A stretch of DNA of 64,000 nucleotides from assembly GCA_025149285.1 (NCBI GenBank), contig CP102274.1:5420001-5484000 (forward strand). Direction: 5' to 3'. Below, piece by piece: positions 52,634 to 60,867 of this stretch; the stretch's first letter is position 1, and each line of letters opens with the position of its first letter. A program made the translations under genes and the position numbers. Under the pieces are notes generated by a model. It did not search any database and was not told the origin of the DNA. It saw only the letters and a program-made list of their open reading frames with translations. The stretch comes from Hungatella hathewayi (GTDB lineage Bacteria > Bacillota > Clostridia > Lachnospirales > Lachnospiraceae).

Positions 52634-54169
52634 TCAAACCGCCGGCGGCGTATCAGCCGGCGCTTCCGTCCGGGTTTCAGTGGGCGCTTCCGTTGGAGGC
52701 TCGGTGGGCGGAGTGCTCTCCGTCTGCGGTACAGATTCTGTCTCGGCCGGTGATGTGGCAGAAGCCTCAGACGATTCCTCCGTCTGAGGCTGTGTTTCCG
52801 TTTCCTTTGTCTCTTCTGTTTCCGGCAGCGTCACCGGTTCCTCGTTTGCTCCGCCATCCCCGATGACCGGGGTCTCAAAGGTACCCTTCACCGTTGTCTG
52901 CTTTCCGTTCTTCGGAGATATTCCGCCGAGCACAAACGTGTATGAAGTTCCGCCTTCCAGGCCGCTTACGTAAATCTCACAGGTGGAACTGTCTGTATCG
53001 CCTACCATGGCGGAGTAGGTGGTTCCTCCCTCATCCTTTACCGATACGGTGGGATTCTTCCACTTCACTTTTGTCTTGAAATTGACCGTAACCACCCCGT
53101 TCTCATAATCGACGTAATCAATCGTGATCTTCGCGTCTGACACCGGCACCTGTGCTTCCGTCGTCGGCGCCTCCGTCGTCATCTCCGGGAGGCCGGAAGG
53201 AACCGGAGCGGTCGTCTGCGGAACCGGGGCCGCTGTGGTCTGATTACCTGTCTCAGACTCAGATTCCTCCGCAGTCGTCGTCTCCTCTGTCGCCGCCTCT
53301 GTTGTAACGGGAACAGTCGTAACCGGCTGCGTGGTTGTCTGCGCCGCGGTCGTCATATCCTCACTCACGCCTGCATGGCCTCCGACTGCGTAGGAACGTT
53401 CCGTGATCTCCTTCGCAATCTCCTCCATGGTCAGTGGCGCCAGCTTCTCCATATCCTCCATGGTCAGCGCCGGATTCTGATCAATCAGTTCCTTCAGAAA
53501 ATATGCTTTTCCATAAGAGATCCTGTACTCATCCGCCAGCGCCTTTACATCATCTTCTTCAATCACCTGCTGGTCGTATACCACAGCCTTCACCTGATTT
53601 TCTTCCAGGGAACTCTGAATATCATTCACGACCGAAGACCGCAGAGCCGATGCCTTGCTGATACTGTCATTGGAGACAGTTACCAGAATGGCATTGTCCA
53701 GATCATCCAGGTAGCCATGAGTCACCATGGAACCGATCACTGCGTTCACCGCCACATTTAGATCAACTCCCTTAAGATTCATGTCTTCCATAATGGCTTT
53801 TGCATCTTCGTTCAGCGGCTCTGCCTCCAGTACCCGGTTCTTCCGGTTCACGGACAGTTCCACACTGGGATTGACATCGATGCCGATCACGGAATCCACT
53901 TTCCCGTTGCGGTACGTATATGTGCCTCCTGCGGCTGCCACCATGCAGAGACACGCTGCTGCCAGAGCCGCCATCATACGCATGCGTCTGCGCATCACAG
54001 CGATGGATCTGACAGCCCTCCCGGCCTCCTCATGCAGTTCCTCCGCTGTCATCTGAGGCATGGTTAAATCAATTTTATCCAGCACATTCGGAGTCAGGTC
54101 CATGACCGCAGACTTCAATTGTGCTTTCAGTTGTTTTCTGTTCAGTTGTCTGTCGGTTTTGTGAAACAT
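52634..54169 (-). CDS. RsgI-like anti-sigma membrane protein with Thr/Glu-rich tail
   Basis: 511 residues. A short cytoplasmic start (about 1-62) would hold the sigma factor, a membrane helix follows (about 64-84), then the RsgI-type ectodomain (SVIGIDVNPSVELSVNRKNR, NLKGVDLNVAVNAVIGSMVT). Next comes a Thr/Glu/Pro-rich linker (about 275-345), a fibronectin III-like domain (ITIDYVDYENGVVTVNFKTK, SGLEGGTSYTFVLGG) and another Glu/Thr/Pro-rich end. In Clostridium RsgI proteins the outer part senses polysaccharides; here the sensor is of an unusual kind. AAAGGAGTG precedes the ATG. The ECF sigma gene lies just upstream. Confidence 0.85.
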   Translation of the reverse strand: MFHKTDRQLNRKQLKAQLKSAVMDLTPNVLDKIDLTMPQMTAEELHEEAGRAVRSIAVMRRRMRMMAALAAACLCMVAAAGGTYTYRNGKVDSVIGIDVNPSVELSVNRKNRVLEAEPLNEDAKAIMEDMNLKGVDLNVAVNAVIGSMVTHGYLDDLDNAILVTVSNDSISKASALRSSVVNDIQSSLEENQVKAVVYDQQVIEEDDVKALADEYRISYGKAYFLKELIDQNPALTMEDMEKLAPLTMEEIAKEITERSYAVGGHAGVSEDMTTAAQTTTQPVTTVPVTTEAATEETTTAEESESETGNQTTAAPVPQTTAPVPSGLPEMTTEAPTTEAQVPVSDAKITIDYVDYENGVVTVNFKTKVKWKNPTVSVKDEGGTTYSAMVGDTDSSTCEIYVSGLEGGTSYTFVLGGISPKNGKQTTVKGTFETPVIGDGGANEEPVTLPETEETKETETQPQTEESSEASATSPAETESVPQTESTPPTEPPTEAPTETRTEAPADTPPAV

Positions 54170-54240
54170 GAACGCTCACTCCTTTCTTTTGCAGATGCAG
54201 AACTTCCGGCACCGTACCTGCGGGAAACTCCCTGCTCTTT

Positions 54241-54813
54241 TTATGTTAAATAGTTTTCCAGCTTTTTCATCGCGCGGTTGTATTTGGAAAGTACCGTAGC
54301 CAAAGGCATGCCTAACGATGCTGCAATCTCCCGGTGCTTCATGCCTGCAGTCGCGTGAAGAAGGACAATCTCCCGCTCTTCCTCTTTCAATATCTTAAGA
54401 GCCGCGGCCAATACCAGCTTATCCGCCGCCTGTTCAATCTCAGGGCATACTTCCCCCGTCTCTTCGCCTTCCAGATCCTCAAACGCGATATCAGACTCAT
54501 GCTTCTGATTGCGAAACTTCATATAGCATAAATTCCTGGCTATGGTAAACATCCACGCCAGCGGCTTCCCCTGGGACTTATATCCCGCAGCGGAAGTCCA
54601 TACCTTTATATAGGTTTCCTGCATGATCTCTTCGGCATCCTGGGGATTCTTTACAATAGACAGGATAAACCCGTAGATTGACCGGTCTGTATTCTGATAT
54701 AATTGTCTGAACGCTTCCTGGTCTCCTGTTCCAACCTTATTAAGGAGCACCTCATCGCTTAACCGGCCGTAATCTTCCGGCCCATCAAGGCTCATCATAC
54801 CCATAAATAACAT
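54241..54813 (-). CDS. ECF-type RNA polymerase sigma factor
   Basis: 190 residues with region 2 (AFRQLYQNTDRSIYGFILSI, AEEIMQETYIKVWTSAAGYK) and region 4 (HATAGMKHREIAASLGMPLA, TVLSKYNRAMKKLENYL) but no region 1 or 3, as in extracytoplasmic-function sigma factors. The downstream RsgI-like protein is its likely anti-sigma partner; both are on one transcript. AAAGGAAATCGACTCC stands before the ATG. Regulon unknown; usually includes its own promoter. Confidence 0.92.
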   Translation of the reverse strand: MLFMGMMSLDGPEDYGRLSDEVLLNKVGTGDQEAFRQLYQNTDRSIYGFILSIVKNPQDAEEIMQETYIKVWTSAAGYKSQGKPLAWMFTIARNLCYMKFRNQKHESDIAFEDLEGEETGEVCPEIEQAADKLVLAAALKILKEEEREIVLLHATAGMKHREIAASLGMPLATVLSKYNRAMKKLENYLT

Positions 54814-54890
54814 GGAGTCGATTTCCTTTCTACTAAGTTAATGCAGGATGCTGTCTTCTTATTGCATATTATGGAAATTTTTTTGTTTCC

Positions 54891-56069
54891 TTATTCTTCC
54901 ACGCCAAAGCCGCTTTCTGTCGTCATGACCAGACAGCACCTGCTATCCCGCTCTGCTACCTTCTCTGTTATCTCTTTCCTGATCGCTTCTCTCGCCGCCC
55001 TGTCGTAATCCCTTGGAACGACCAGATCGAAGATCAGATTGATCTGTTTTTCACCTTCCACCATCCGAAAATCATGGAAACTGCACTTAGAATCGATGCT
55101 CATAACGATCGATTCCACCATTTTCTTAAATTCCGTTACCCTGCTGTCCTTTGTCTCGATGGGATCCATATGGATCACGAGAAAAATTCCGAAACGGCGC
55201 TGTGCTTCCCGTTCTACATAATCGATGATCTCGTGGGATTTTTCGATGCTTACATCATTCGGAACCTCCGCATGGATGGATGCCATACTTCTGGAAGGCC
55301 CGTAATTATGTACGATCAGGTCATGGCTTCCCACAATGCCGTCAAAGCTTTCTACAAATTCCGTAATCTCCCGGTAGAGCTTCGGATCGATGGGCTCTCC
55401 GATTAGCGGCGCCAGCGTGTCCCTGGCAATTCCGACACCCGCCCACATAACGATAAGCGACACGATGAGCCCCACAATTCCATCGATATTGATCCCCCAG
55501 ATTCCATAAACCAGAATCGAGAGTATGGTCGCCGAGGTAGTGCCCACGTCGCCCATGGAATCAGCCGCCGTCGCCATCATAACGGAAGAGTTGATCCTCT
55601 TTCCCAGCTTTCTGTTAAACATGCCCATCCACAGCTTCACGCAGACCGACATCAAAAGAATTACAATCGAAATATACTTAAACGTCATCTCCTCCGGATG
55701 GAGAATCTTGCCGGCAGACGTCTTAAACAGTGAAAAGCCTACCTGGATGACGATAAACGCCACGATAAACGCCGCAATATACTCCACACGGCCGTGCCCG
55801 AAGGGATGGTCCTCATCCGCCGGCTTGCCTGCCATCTTTACGCCGATAAAACCAATGATGGAGGAGGCTGCATCCGATAAGTTGTTAAATGCATCGGCCA
55901 TAACGGAAATGCTGTTGATCAGCAGTCCGATAAACAGCTTCGCGGCAAATAAAAGCACATTGCAGCAGATCCCCACAGTACTGGCCATCAGGCCATACTC
56001 CGTCCTCACTCCAGTGTCTCCCGTATTCTCGAAATCCTTAACAAATGTCTTCACTAAAAAATCTGTCAT
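54891..56069 (-). CDS. Cation diffusion facilitator transporter
   Basis: 392 residues with six membrane helices and a C-terminal cytoplasmic domain. Metal-site signs: ADAFNNLSDAASS in helix 2, DHPFGHGRVEYIAAFIVA between helices 2 and 3, and AADSMGDVGTT in helix 5. CDF proteins export Zn2+, Fe2+, Mn2+ or related ions in exchange for protons. The C-terminal domain (RSMASIHAEVPNDVSIEKSH) is complete and the protein is longer than FieF. ATG at 56069 has GGGAG and follows the truA stop by one base. Confidence 0.92.
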   Translation of the reverse strand: MTDFLVKTFVKDFENTGDTGVRTEYGLMASTVGICCNVLLFAAKLFIGLLINSISVMADAFNNLSDAASSIIGFIGVKMAGKPADEDHPFGHGRVEYIAAFIVAFIVIQVGFSLFKTSAGKILHPEEMTFKYISIVILLMSVCVKLWMGMFNRKLGKRINSSVMMATAADSMGDVGTTSATILSILVYGIWGINIDGIVGLIVSLIVMWAGVGIARDTLAPLIGEPIDPKLYREITEFVESFDGIVGSHDLIVHNYGPSRSMASIHAEVPNDVSIEKSHEIIDYVEREAQRRFGIFLVIHMDPIETKDSRVTEFKKMVESIVMSIDSKCSFHDFRMVEGEKQINLIFDLVVPRDYDRAAREAIRKEITEKVAERDSRCCLVMTTESGFGVEE

Positions 56070-56070
56070 G

Positions 56071-56823
56071 TTACTCCCTGTCCTCATACATAACCCGCTC
56101 TAAAAACAGACCTTCCGGCGGTGCGGTAAAACCGGCCGCCTGCCGGTCCAGTTTCAGCAGGATTTCCTTCATTTCCTGCGGACTGCGCTCTTCCAGCCCG
56201 ATCTCAATCAGCGTTCCCGTAAGAATCCTGACCATATGATATAAAAAACCGTTTCCCGTATAGCGGATCAACAGTTTCGTGCCTTCTTTTTCAATTGTGA
56301 TATCAGAAATCGTCCTGACTGTGGACTTTTTCATTTTTTTATTGCCGCAGAAGCTCTTAAAATCGTGTTCCCCCAGAACACAGGCCGCAGCCTCCTTCAT
56401 GCGGTCTGCCGACAGCTGCTTTCCGAGCCCATAACAGTACTTTCGCTCGAACACATCCTTCTTCGGCCCCATCTCAATTCGGTATAAATACGTTTTTTGT
56501 ACAGCATTTAACCTGCTGTGAAACTTGTCCTGCACTTTCTCTACAGAGAGCACGGCAATATCCTCCGGCAGGTACTGATTAAAGTATGCCCTGATCTGGT
56601 CTTCCGTCATACCGGTATCTGCATGGAAATTGGCCGTCTGTGCCAGCGCATGAACTCCGGCGTCCGTTCTTCCCGATCCGTGAACCTCCACCGGCCTTCC
56701 GGTGAGTTTAAGCAGGATACCTTCCAGCTTTCCCTGAATCGTATTACCCGTGTTGCCCTGTTTCTGCCAGCCGTCATAGCGGCTCCCGTCATACTGAAGT
56801 ACTATTTTGTAATTTTTTATCAC
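56071..56823 (-). CDS. truA: tRNA pseudouridine(38-40) synthase TruA
   Basis: 250 residues. The catalytic aspartate lies in GSGRTDAGVHALAQ; other family marks are YDGSRYDGWQKQGNTGNTIQ and FLYHMVRILTGTLIEIG. It changes uridines 38-40 in the anticodon arm. GTG start with CAGGAGCG upstream, overlapping the end of the vanZ-like gene by 35 bases. Operon with the aminotransferase, VanZ-like and CDF genes. Confidence 0.96.
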   Translation of the reverse strand: MIKNYKIVLQYDGSRYDGWQKQGNTGNTIQGKLEGILLKLTGRPVEVHGSGRTDAGVHALAQTANFHADTGMTEDQIRAYFNQYLPEDIAVLSVEKVQDKFHSRLNAVQKTYLYRIEMGPKKDVFERKYCYGLGKQLSADRMKEAAACVLGEHDFKSFCGNKKMKKSTVRTISDITIEKEGTKLLIRYTGNGFLYHMVRILTGTLIEIGLEERSPQEMKEILLKLDRQAAGFTAPPEGLFLERVMYEDRE

Positions 56824-57286
56824 GTTTTTTCGCTCCTGTCCTGCTTACGATCCAAGCTGCTGCTGCAAATAAGATAGTTCCAAAAGCCACTCCCGCACAG
56901 TCCAGCCAGACATCACTGATCTGTCCCGACCTGCCCGCCACAAAAAGCTGAATCGTCTCATCGGCAAACGGTACCAGAAAGCCTGCCAGCACCTGAGACA
57001 GAACACGGCTGTGCAGCGGCAGGACATACGTCTGAAAGCAGAGGCAGAGCAGTATCCCCAGGGCGGCATATTCCGTAAAATGCGCGGTCTTGCGGATCAC
57101 ATGTTCCGTAATAATGGTTCCGTCCACACCTCCTGCGGCCAATACCTGCTGCACCAGCCGCAGCACCGCACCGCTGTCCGCAGAGGAGAGATCGGCGTTC
57201 TTCATGGAATTGGAGAAAATAAACAGCACATAGAGTACTGCCGCAGCACTCCAAAAACACTGTCTCTTCGTAATCTTCATCTTCAT
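56789..57286 (-). CDS. VanZ family membrane protein
   Basis: 165 residues with four membrane helices and the VanZ signature (FSNSMKNADLSS, VIRKTAHFTEYAALGILLCL, FADETIQLFVAGRSGQISDV, LDCAGVAFGTILF). VanZ proteins give low-level teicoplanin resistance in enterococci; most chromosomal homologues have no assigned role. Its ATG overlaps the aminotransferase stop (ATGA). Confidence 0.9.
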   Translation of the reverse strand: MKMKITKRQCFWSAAAVLYVLFIFSNSMKNADLSSADSGAVLRLVQQVLAAGGVDGTIITEHVIRKTAHFTEYAALGILLCLCFQTYVLPLHSRVLSQVLAGFLVPFADETIQLFVAGRSGQISDVWLDCAGVAFGTILFAAAAWIVSRTGAKKRDKKLQNSTSV

Positions 57287-58449
57287 CGCAGGATCCCGCT
57301 CTTATCAACCAGTTCGGCTGCTTTCTTCAGCACATCTTCATCCTGGACAAGTGCCAGCCTCACATAGCCCTCGCCGGAAGGCCCGAAAGCGCTTCCCGGA
57401 GTGACCAGAAGTCCGGACTTTTCAGCCAGCTCCATGGCAAAAGAACTGGAATCGGTAAAGTTATCCGGTATCTTCGCCCACACAAACATCGTAGCCTCCG
57501 GCTTCTCCATCCTCCAGCCGATCGCTGTCATGCCGTCACACAGGGCATCCCGCCTGCGTTCATAGGCCTTTCTTGTCTCTTCCACGCATGCCTGATCCCC
57601 CGTAACCGCCGCAATTGCTGCCATCTGAACGGGCAGAAACATACCGTAATCCATATTTGATTTCAGCATTTTCAAATGACTCACGACTTCTTCATTGCCC
57701 ACGCAGAAACCGATTCTCGCGCCGGCCAGCCCGTAAGTCTTTGACAGCGAATTAAATTCCACACCAACCTCTTTTGCTCCCGGAAAGCGTAGAAAGCTTC
57801 CGCATGTCCTGCCGTCGAATACCAGTTCGCTGTATGCATTGTCGTGCAGAACTATCACGTCATGCTTTTTGGCAAACGCGATTACCTCTTCATAAAAACT
57901 GTCCGGAGCCATGACTGTGGTCGGATTATTGGGGTAAGAGATGACCATGAGCCTGGCCTTTTCCGCCACCTCTTCCGGTATCTCCTTCACATCGATGACA
58001 TATCCGTTTTCCTTTTTCTGAGGCATATAAAAAAGGGTGGCACCCGCCAGAAGCGGACCATCCGCAAACACAGGATAACAGGGATCAGGAACCAGAACGA
58101 TATCGCCCTCATCAGCTATGGAAAGCGCGATATGAGCCAGTCCCTCCTGAGACCCCAGCAGAGAACAGATCTCCGTATCCGGATTTAAGTTCACGCCGTA
58201 ACGCCGCTCATACCACTGTGCCACCGCCTTTAAGAGTTCCTTCTGGTCACTGATGGCATAGACGTAATTTTTCGGATCCGCAGCCGCCCTGCACAGGGCA
58301 TCGGTAATATGCCTGGCCGGCGGTATGTTGGGCGCTCCCACGCCTAAATCGATTACGGTCTCTCCCCGTTCTTCCTTCTGTCTTTTTATTTCCAGTAATT
58401 TAGAAAATATTCCTTCTCCGAACCGGTCCATTCTCTCAGCAAACCGCAT
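57283..58449 (-). CDS. Class I/II PLP aminotransferase
   Basis: 388 residues of fold-type I. The PLP lysine is in FNSLSKTYGLAGARIG; SYPNNPTTVMAP and HDNAYSELVF are the other usual marks. The sequence resembles LL-diaminopimelate aminotransferase/DapC-like enzymes (VIDLGVGAPNIPPARH, GEGYVRLALVQDEDVL), but aspartate or alanine aminotransferase activity is possible. AAAGGAATCT stands before the ATG. First gene of the run aminotransferase-vanZ-truA-CDF. Confidence 0.9.
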   Translation of the reverse strand: MRFAERMDRFGEGIFSKLLEIKRQKEERGETVIDLGVGAPNIPPARHITDALCRAAADPKNYVYAISDQKELLKAVAQWYERRYGVNLNPDTEICSLLGSQEGLAHIALSIADEGDIVLVPDPCYPVFADGPLLAGATLFYMPQKKENGYVIDVKEIPEEVAEKARLMVISYPNNPTTVMAPDSFYEEVIAFAKKHDVIVLHDNAYSELVFDGRTCGSFLRFPGAKEVGVEFNSLSKTYGLAGARIGFCVGNEEVVSHLKMLKSNMDYGMFLPVQMAAIAAVTGDQACVEETRKAYERRRDALCDGMTAIGWRMEKPEATMFVWAKIPDNFTDSSSFAMELAEKSGLLVTPGSAFGPSGEGYVRLALVQDEDVLKKAAELVDKSGILR

Positions 58450-58584
58450 AGATTCCTTTCCACCTCATTCTTCCATCAAAATTCATAATGTTACCATTAT
58501 AGTACAAAGGTGGACATAATACAAGAAAAGCGATAAAAATTCACGATTTTACAGTTACCGGTAATTCGTCAGGCAATTTTGACA

Positions 58585-58631
58585 CATCAGGCGTTCCATG
58601 CTGTCACACATGGAACGCCTGATGCTTTTTT
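58585..58631 (+). terminator. Strong hairpin with plus-strand T-run
   Basis: Perfect 16-base-pair stem CATCAGGCGTTCCATG with its complement, 8-base loop, then CTTTTTT on the plus strand. It lies 55 bases after the stop of the minus-strand cytidylate-kinase-like gene and may end that transcript, though the minus-strand exit has no T-run. Confidence 0.7.
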
Positions 58632-58686
58632 CTATCATTTCCGATCCGCAGGGCGGTTTTCTGCCCCGCGGTCTATGACTGCTGTT

Positions 58687-59283
58687 CTACTGCACCGACT
58701 CCAGATAGGCCAGCACTGCCTTCAGGCAGCCGTCTACCCCTACCAGACCACTTTCCAGAGAGAGATGATAATTCTGAGCCTTTCCCCATTCATTGCCGGT
58801 GTAATACTGATAGTAATCCTTTCGTTTCCGATCCACCTCACGGATTCTGCTCTCCATCTTCACCGGATCCACTCCGGTCTCCAGAGAATTCATCCGTCTG
58901 ATCCGGTCTTTCATTTTCGCGTAAATAAACAGGTTGACACTGTTCTCAAGAACCATATCCGCACACCGTCCTACGATCACGCAGGGTCCCTGCTCTGCCA
59001 GCTTCCGGATCACTCTGGACTGTGCTAAAAAGATCTGGTCCGACATGGGAACCTGATAGATAGACGAAAATGGTGAGTAGAAATGGCGGTCCAGCGGATC
59101 TTTGATCAATGGCATGTTCTCATCATAATGAAGGAACGCATCCTCCGGCATGTCACTCTCCTCTGCAGCCATGGAAATCAATTCCTTATCGTAAAACGGA
59201 ATCCCCAGACTCTCAGCCAGCCTCACTCCCAGTTCACGCCCGCCGCTTCCAAATTCACGACTGATTGTAATCGCTCTTTCCAT
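58687..59283 (-). CDS. Cytidylate-kinase-like family protein
   Basis: 198 residues. The start is the P-loop region of the Cmk2 family (ITISREFGSGGRELGVRLAE), followed by LGIPFYDKELISMAAEESDM, GPCVIVGRCADMVLE and the lid segment KDRIRRMNSLETGVDP. The true CMP kinase is usually encoded elsewhere; this family is a shorter paralogue of unknown substrate found in Clostridia and often near transporters. The frame continues to 59379, but the ATG at 59283 has AAGGAGG directly upstream. Confidence 0.85.
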   Translation of the reverse strand: MERAITISREFGSGGRELGVRLAESLGIPFYDKELISMAAEESDMPEDAFLHYDENMPLIKDPLDRHFYSPFSSIYQVPMSDQIFLAQSRVIRKLAEQGPCVIVGRCADMVLENSVNLFIYAKMKDRIRRMNSLETGVDPVKMESRIREVDRKRKDYYQYYTGNEWGKAQNYHLSLESGLVGVDGCLKAVLAYLESVQ

Positions 59284-59537
59284 AAACCATTCCTCCTTGT
59301 CCTGAGCACACAAAACGGCTGAAACAGGCCGTATGCGTACCATGTATGTGCTGAAACTCATACCTGCATTGTACCACATCCGGCCGTTTCTGTATACTGG
59401 TTTACAGATCGTTTCTTCGCCGGCTTCCCGTAAGAAATCAATCGGGAATTGCGTTTTCAGAATATGTAGTATATGATATAAATGATAACCGGACAGGACG
59501 TTAAGCTGCCGTAAATTCGCGGAGAATGGAGAGACTC

Positions 59538-59954
59538 ATGATTGGATTGGTAATTACGGGACATGGTCAGTATGCTGCCGGGCTGGTCAGCGCACTGGAA
59601 CTGTTGATTGGACATCAGGATCTGCTGACCGCTGTCGATTTCGAAGCCGGACAGAATGAGGACCTGTTGACAGAGCATTTGAAGCATGCCGTCGAAGGCA
59701 TGCACACTTGCGATGAGATCCTAATATTGTGTGACATGATCGGGGGATCTCCTTATAAATGCGCAGTCAGGCTGACCGCCATACTCCCGAAGATCACGGT
59801 CATATATGGAATTAATCTGGGTATGGCCCTGGAATTGGCCATGCGGTGCAGGATGGGACTGGACAGAGATGCCGGAGCACTTGCCGATGAAATGATAGAT
59901 ACCGGCAAAGCACAGATCGGTAAATACAGACCAGTGCCAGCCGGATCTTCCTGA
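59538..59954 (+). CDS. PTS EIIA, mannose/fructose type
   Basis: 138 residues. MIGLVITGHGQYAAGLVSAL starts the domain; His9 in TGHG is the phosphorylated residue. The LCDMIGGSPYKCAV and VIYGINLGMALELAM regions are typical of EIIA-Man. It takes phosphate from HPr and hands it to an EIIB. No EIIB, IIC or IID gene is nearby, so it is an orphan, perhaps serving a distant permease or acting as a regulator. I choose the ATG at 59538 because GGAGAG stands four bases before it. Confidence 0.9.
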   Translation: MIGLVITGHGQYAAGLVSALELLIGHQDLLTAVDFEAGQNEDLLTEHLKHAVEGMHTCDEILILCDMIGGSPYKCAVRLTAILPKITVIYGINLGMALELAMRCRMGLDRDAGALADEMIDTGKAQIGKYRPVPAGSS

Positions 59955-59969
59955 TTCTCCAGACAGGAA

Positions 59970-60851
59970 TCAGCAGTATTCTCGAAAAAACTCACATTCT
60001 TCATCATTGCAGCGTAATGCTTCCTTCAGACGGATATTGCAGTGGAAAACGTGTCCCAAAGGCTGGTCCGCATTTCCAAAGTAACGGTATACAAACGGAA
60101 TCTCAAACTCCATCAGTTTCTCCGCCAAAAGCGGCGCCTGATCTCTCAGGAAATCACCGGAAGCAGTCATAAGAAATACCGGTGGGTATTGACTGGTCAC
60201 GAAGTTCACGAGACTGATCCCCTCAAACTCTTCTCTCGTCCCTTTCTCCGGCAGAAGATCTGCCATAAGCAGATTGCTCTGGTCCTTTTCGTCGTCGGAA
60301 ACCGGCGTCCGGTAGACACCGCAGTTTAATGCAACAGCAGCCGGCACAAACCCCTTTGGCGGCTGAAAAGGATACGCCGCCGCATAGTCCGGGTTCGTAC
60401 AGATCGCCGCATAAAGCCCCAGAATGTGGGCTCCGGCTGAATCGCCCACGCCGAATATCCTTGACCGGTCAAAGCCATACTCCTTTGCATGGTCAAGCAC
60501 CCATGCAAATACCCGGTTGGTATCCTCCAGAGACGCGGGATACTTGAATTCCGGAGCCAGGCGATAAGTAAAATTTACAACTGCAAATCCCCGGCGCGCC
60601 AGGTCCATACAATAGTACTGGTATCTCTCCTTATCGCCGTATACCCAGCCGCCGCCATGGACGCTCACGATAACCGGGAGCGGCCCTTCCTCCTTTTGAA
60701 GACGGTATACATCGAGAACCTGCTATCCTGCATCCTCTCCATAGACGATATCATCATAACGCAGGATTCCCTCTGGGGTGGTAAGACCGGCATCCCGCCG
60801 GTCATCACCTTCCTTAAATAATTTACGAATGGTATCACTCAATTCTGACAT
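59970..60851 (-). pseudogene. Alpha/beta hydrolase (esterase) gene with an amber stop
   Basis: From the ATG at 60851 (AGAGAGGTGAAGAG upstream) the frame reads MSELSDTIRKLFKEGDDRRD and on to YGEDAG, then TAG (60725-60723), then QVLDVYRLQKEEGPLPVIVS and the whole hydrolase: oxyanion HGGGW, nucleophile GVGDSAGAHILG, acid ASGDFLRDQ and base GHVFHC. The family is the hormone-sensitive-lipase/BD-FAE type. A GTG at 60668 gives an open frame of 232 codons, so a shortened product is possible, but it begins inside the first core strand. Directly follows the sugar symporter gene and is probably transcribed with it. Confidence 0.75.
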
Positions 60852-60867
60852 CGTTCTCTTCACCTCT

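Noticed and set aside
52640..53360. Repetitive codons that might suggest a CRISPR or tandem repeat array
   Set aside because: They encode the Thr/Glu/Pro-rich stretches of the RsgI-like protein; no regular unit or spacers.
58450..58580. Possible riboswitch upstream of the aminotransferase gene
   Set aside because: Only a short TTACCGGTAA palindrome is present; no known riboswitch core recognised.
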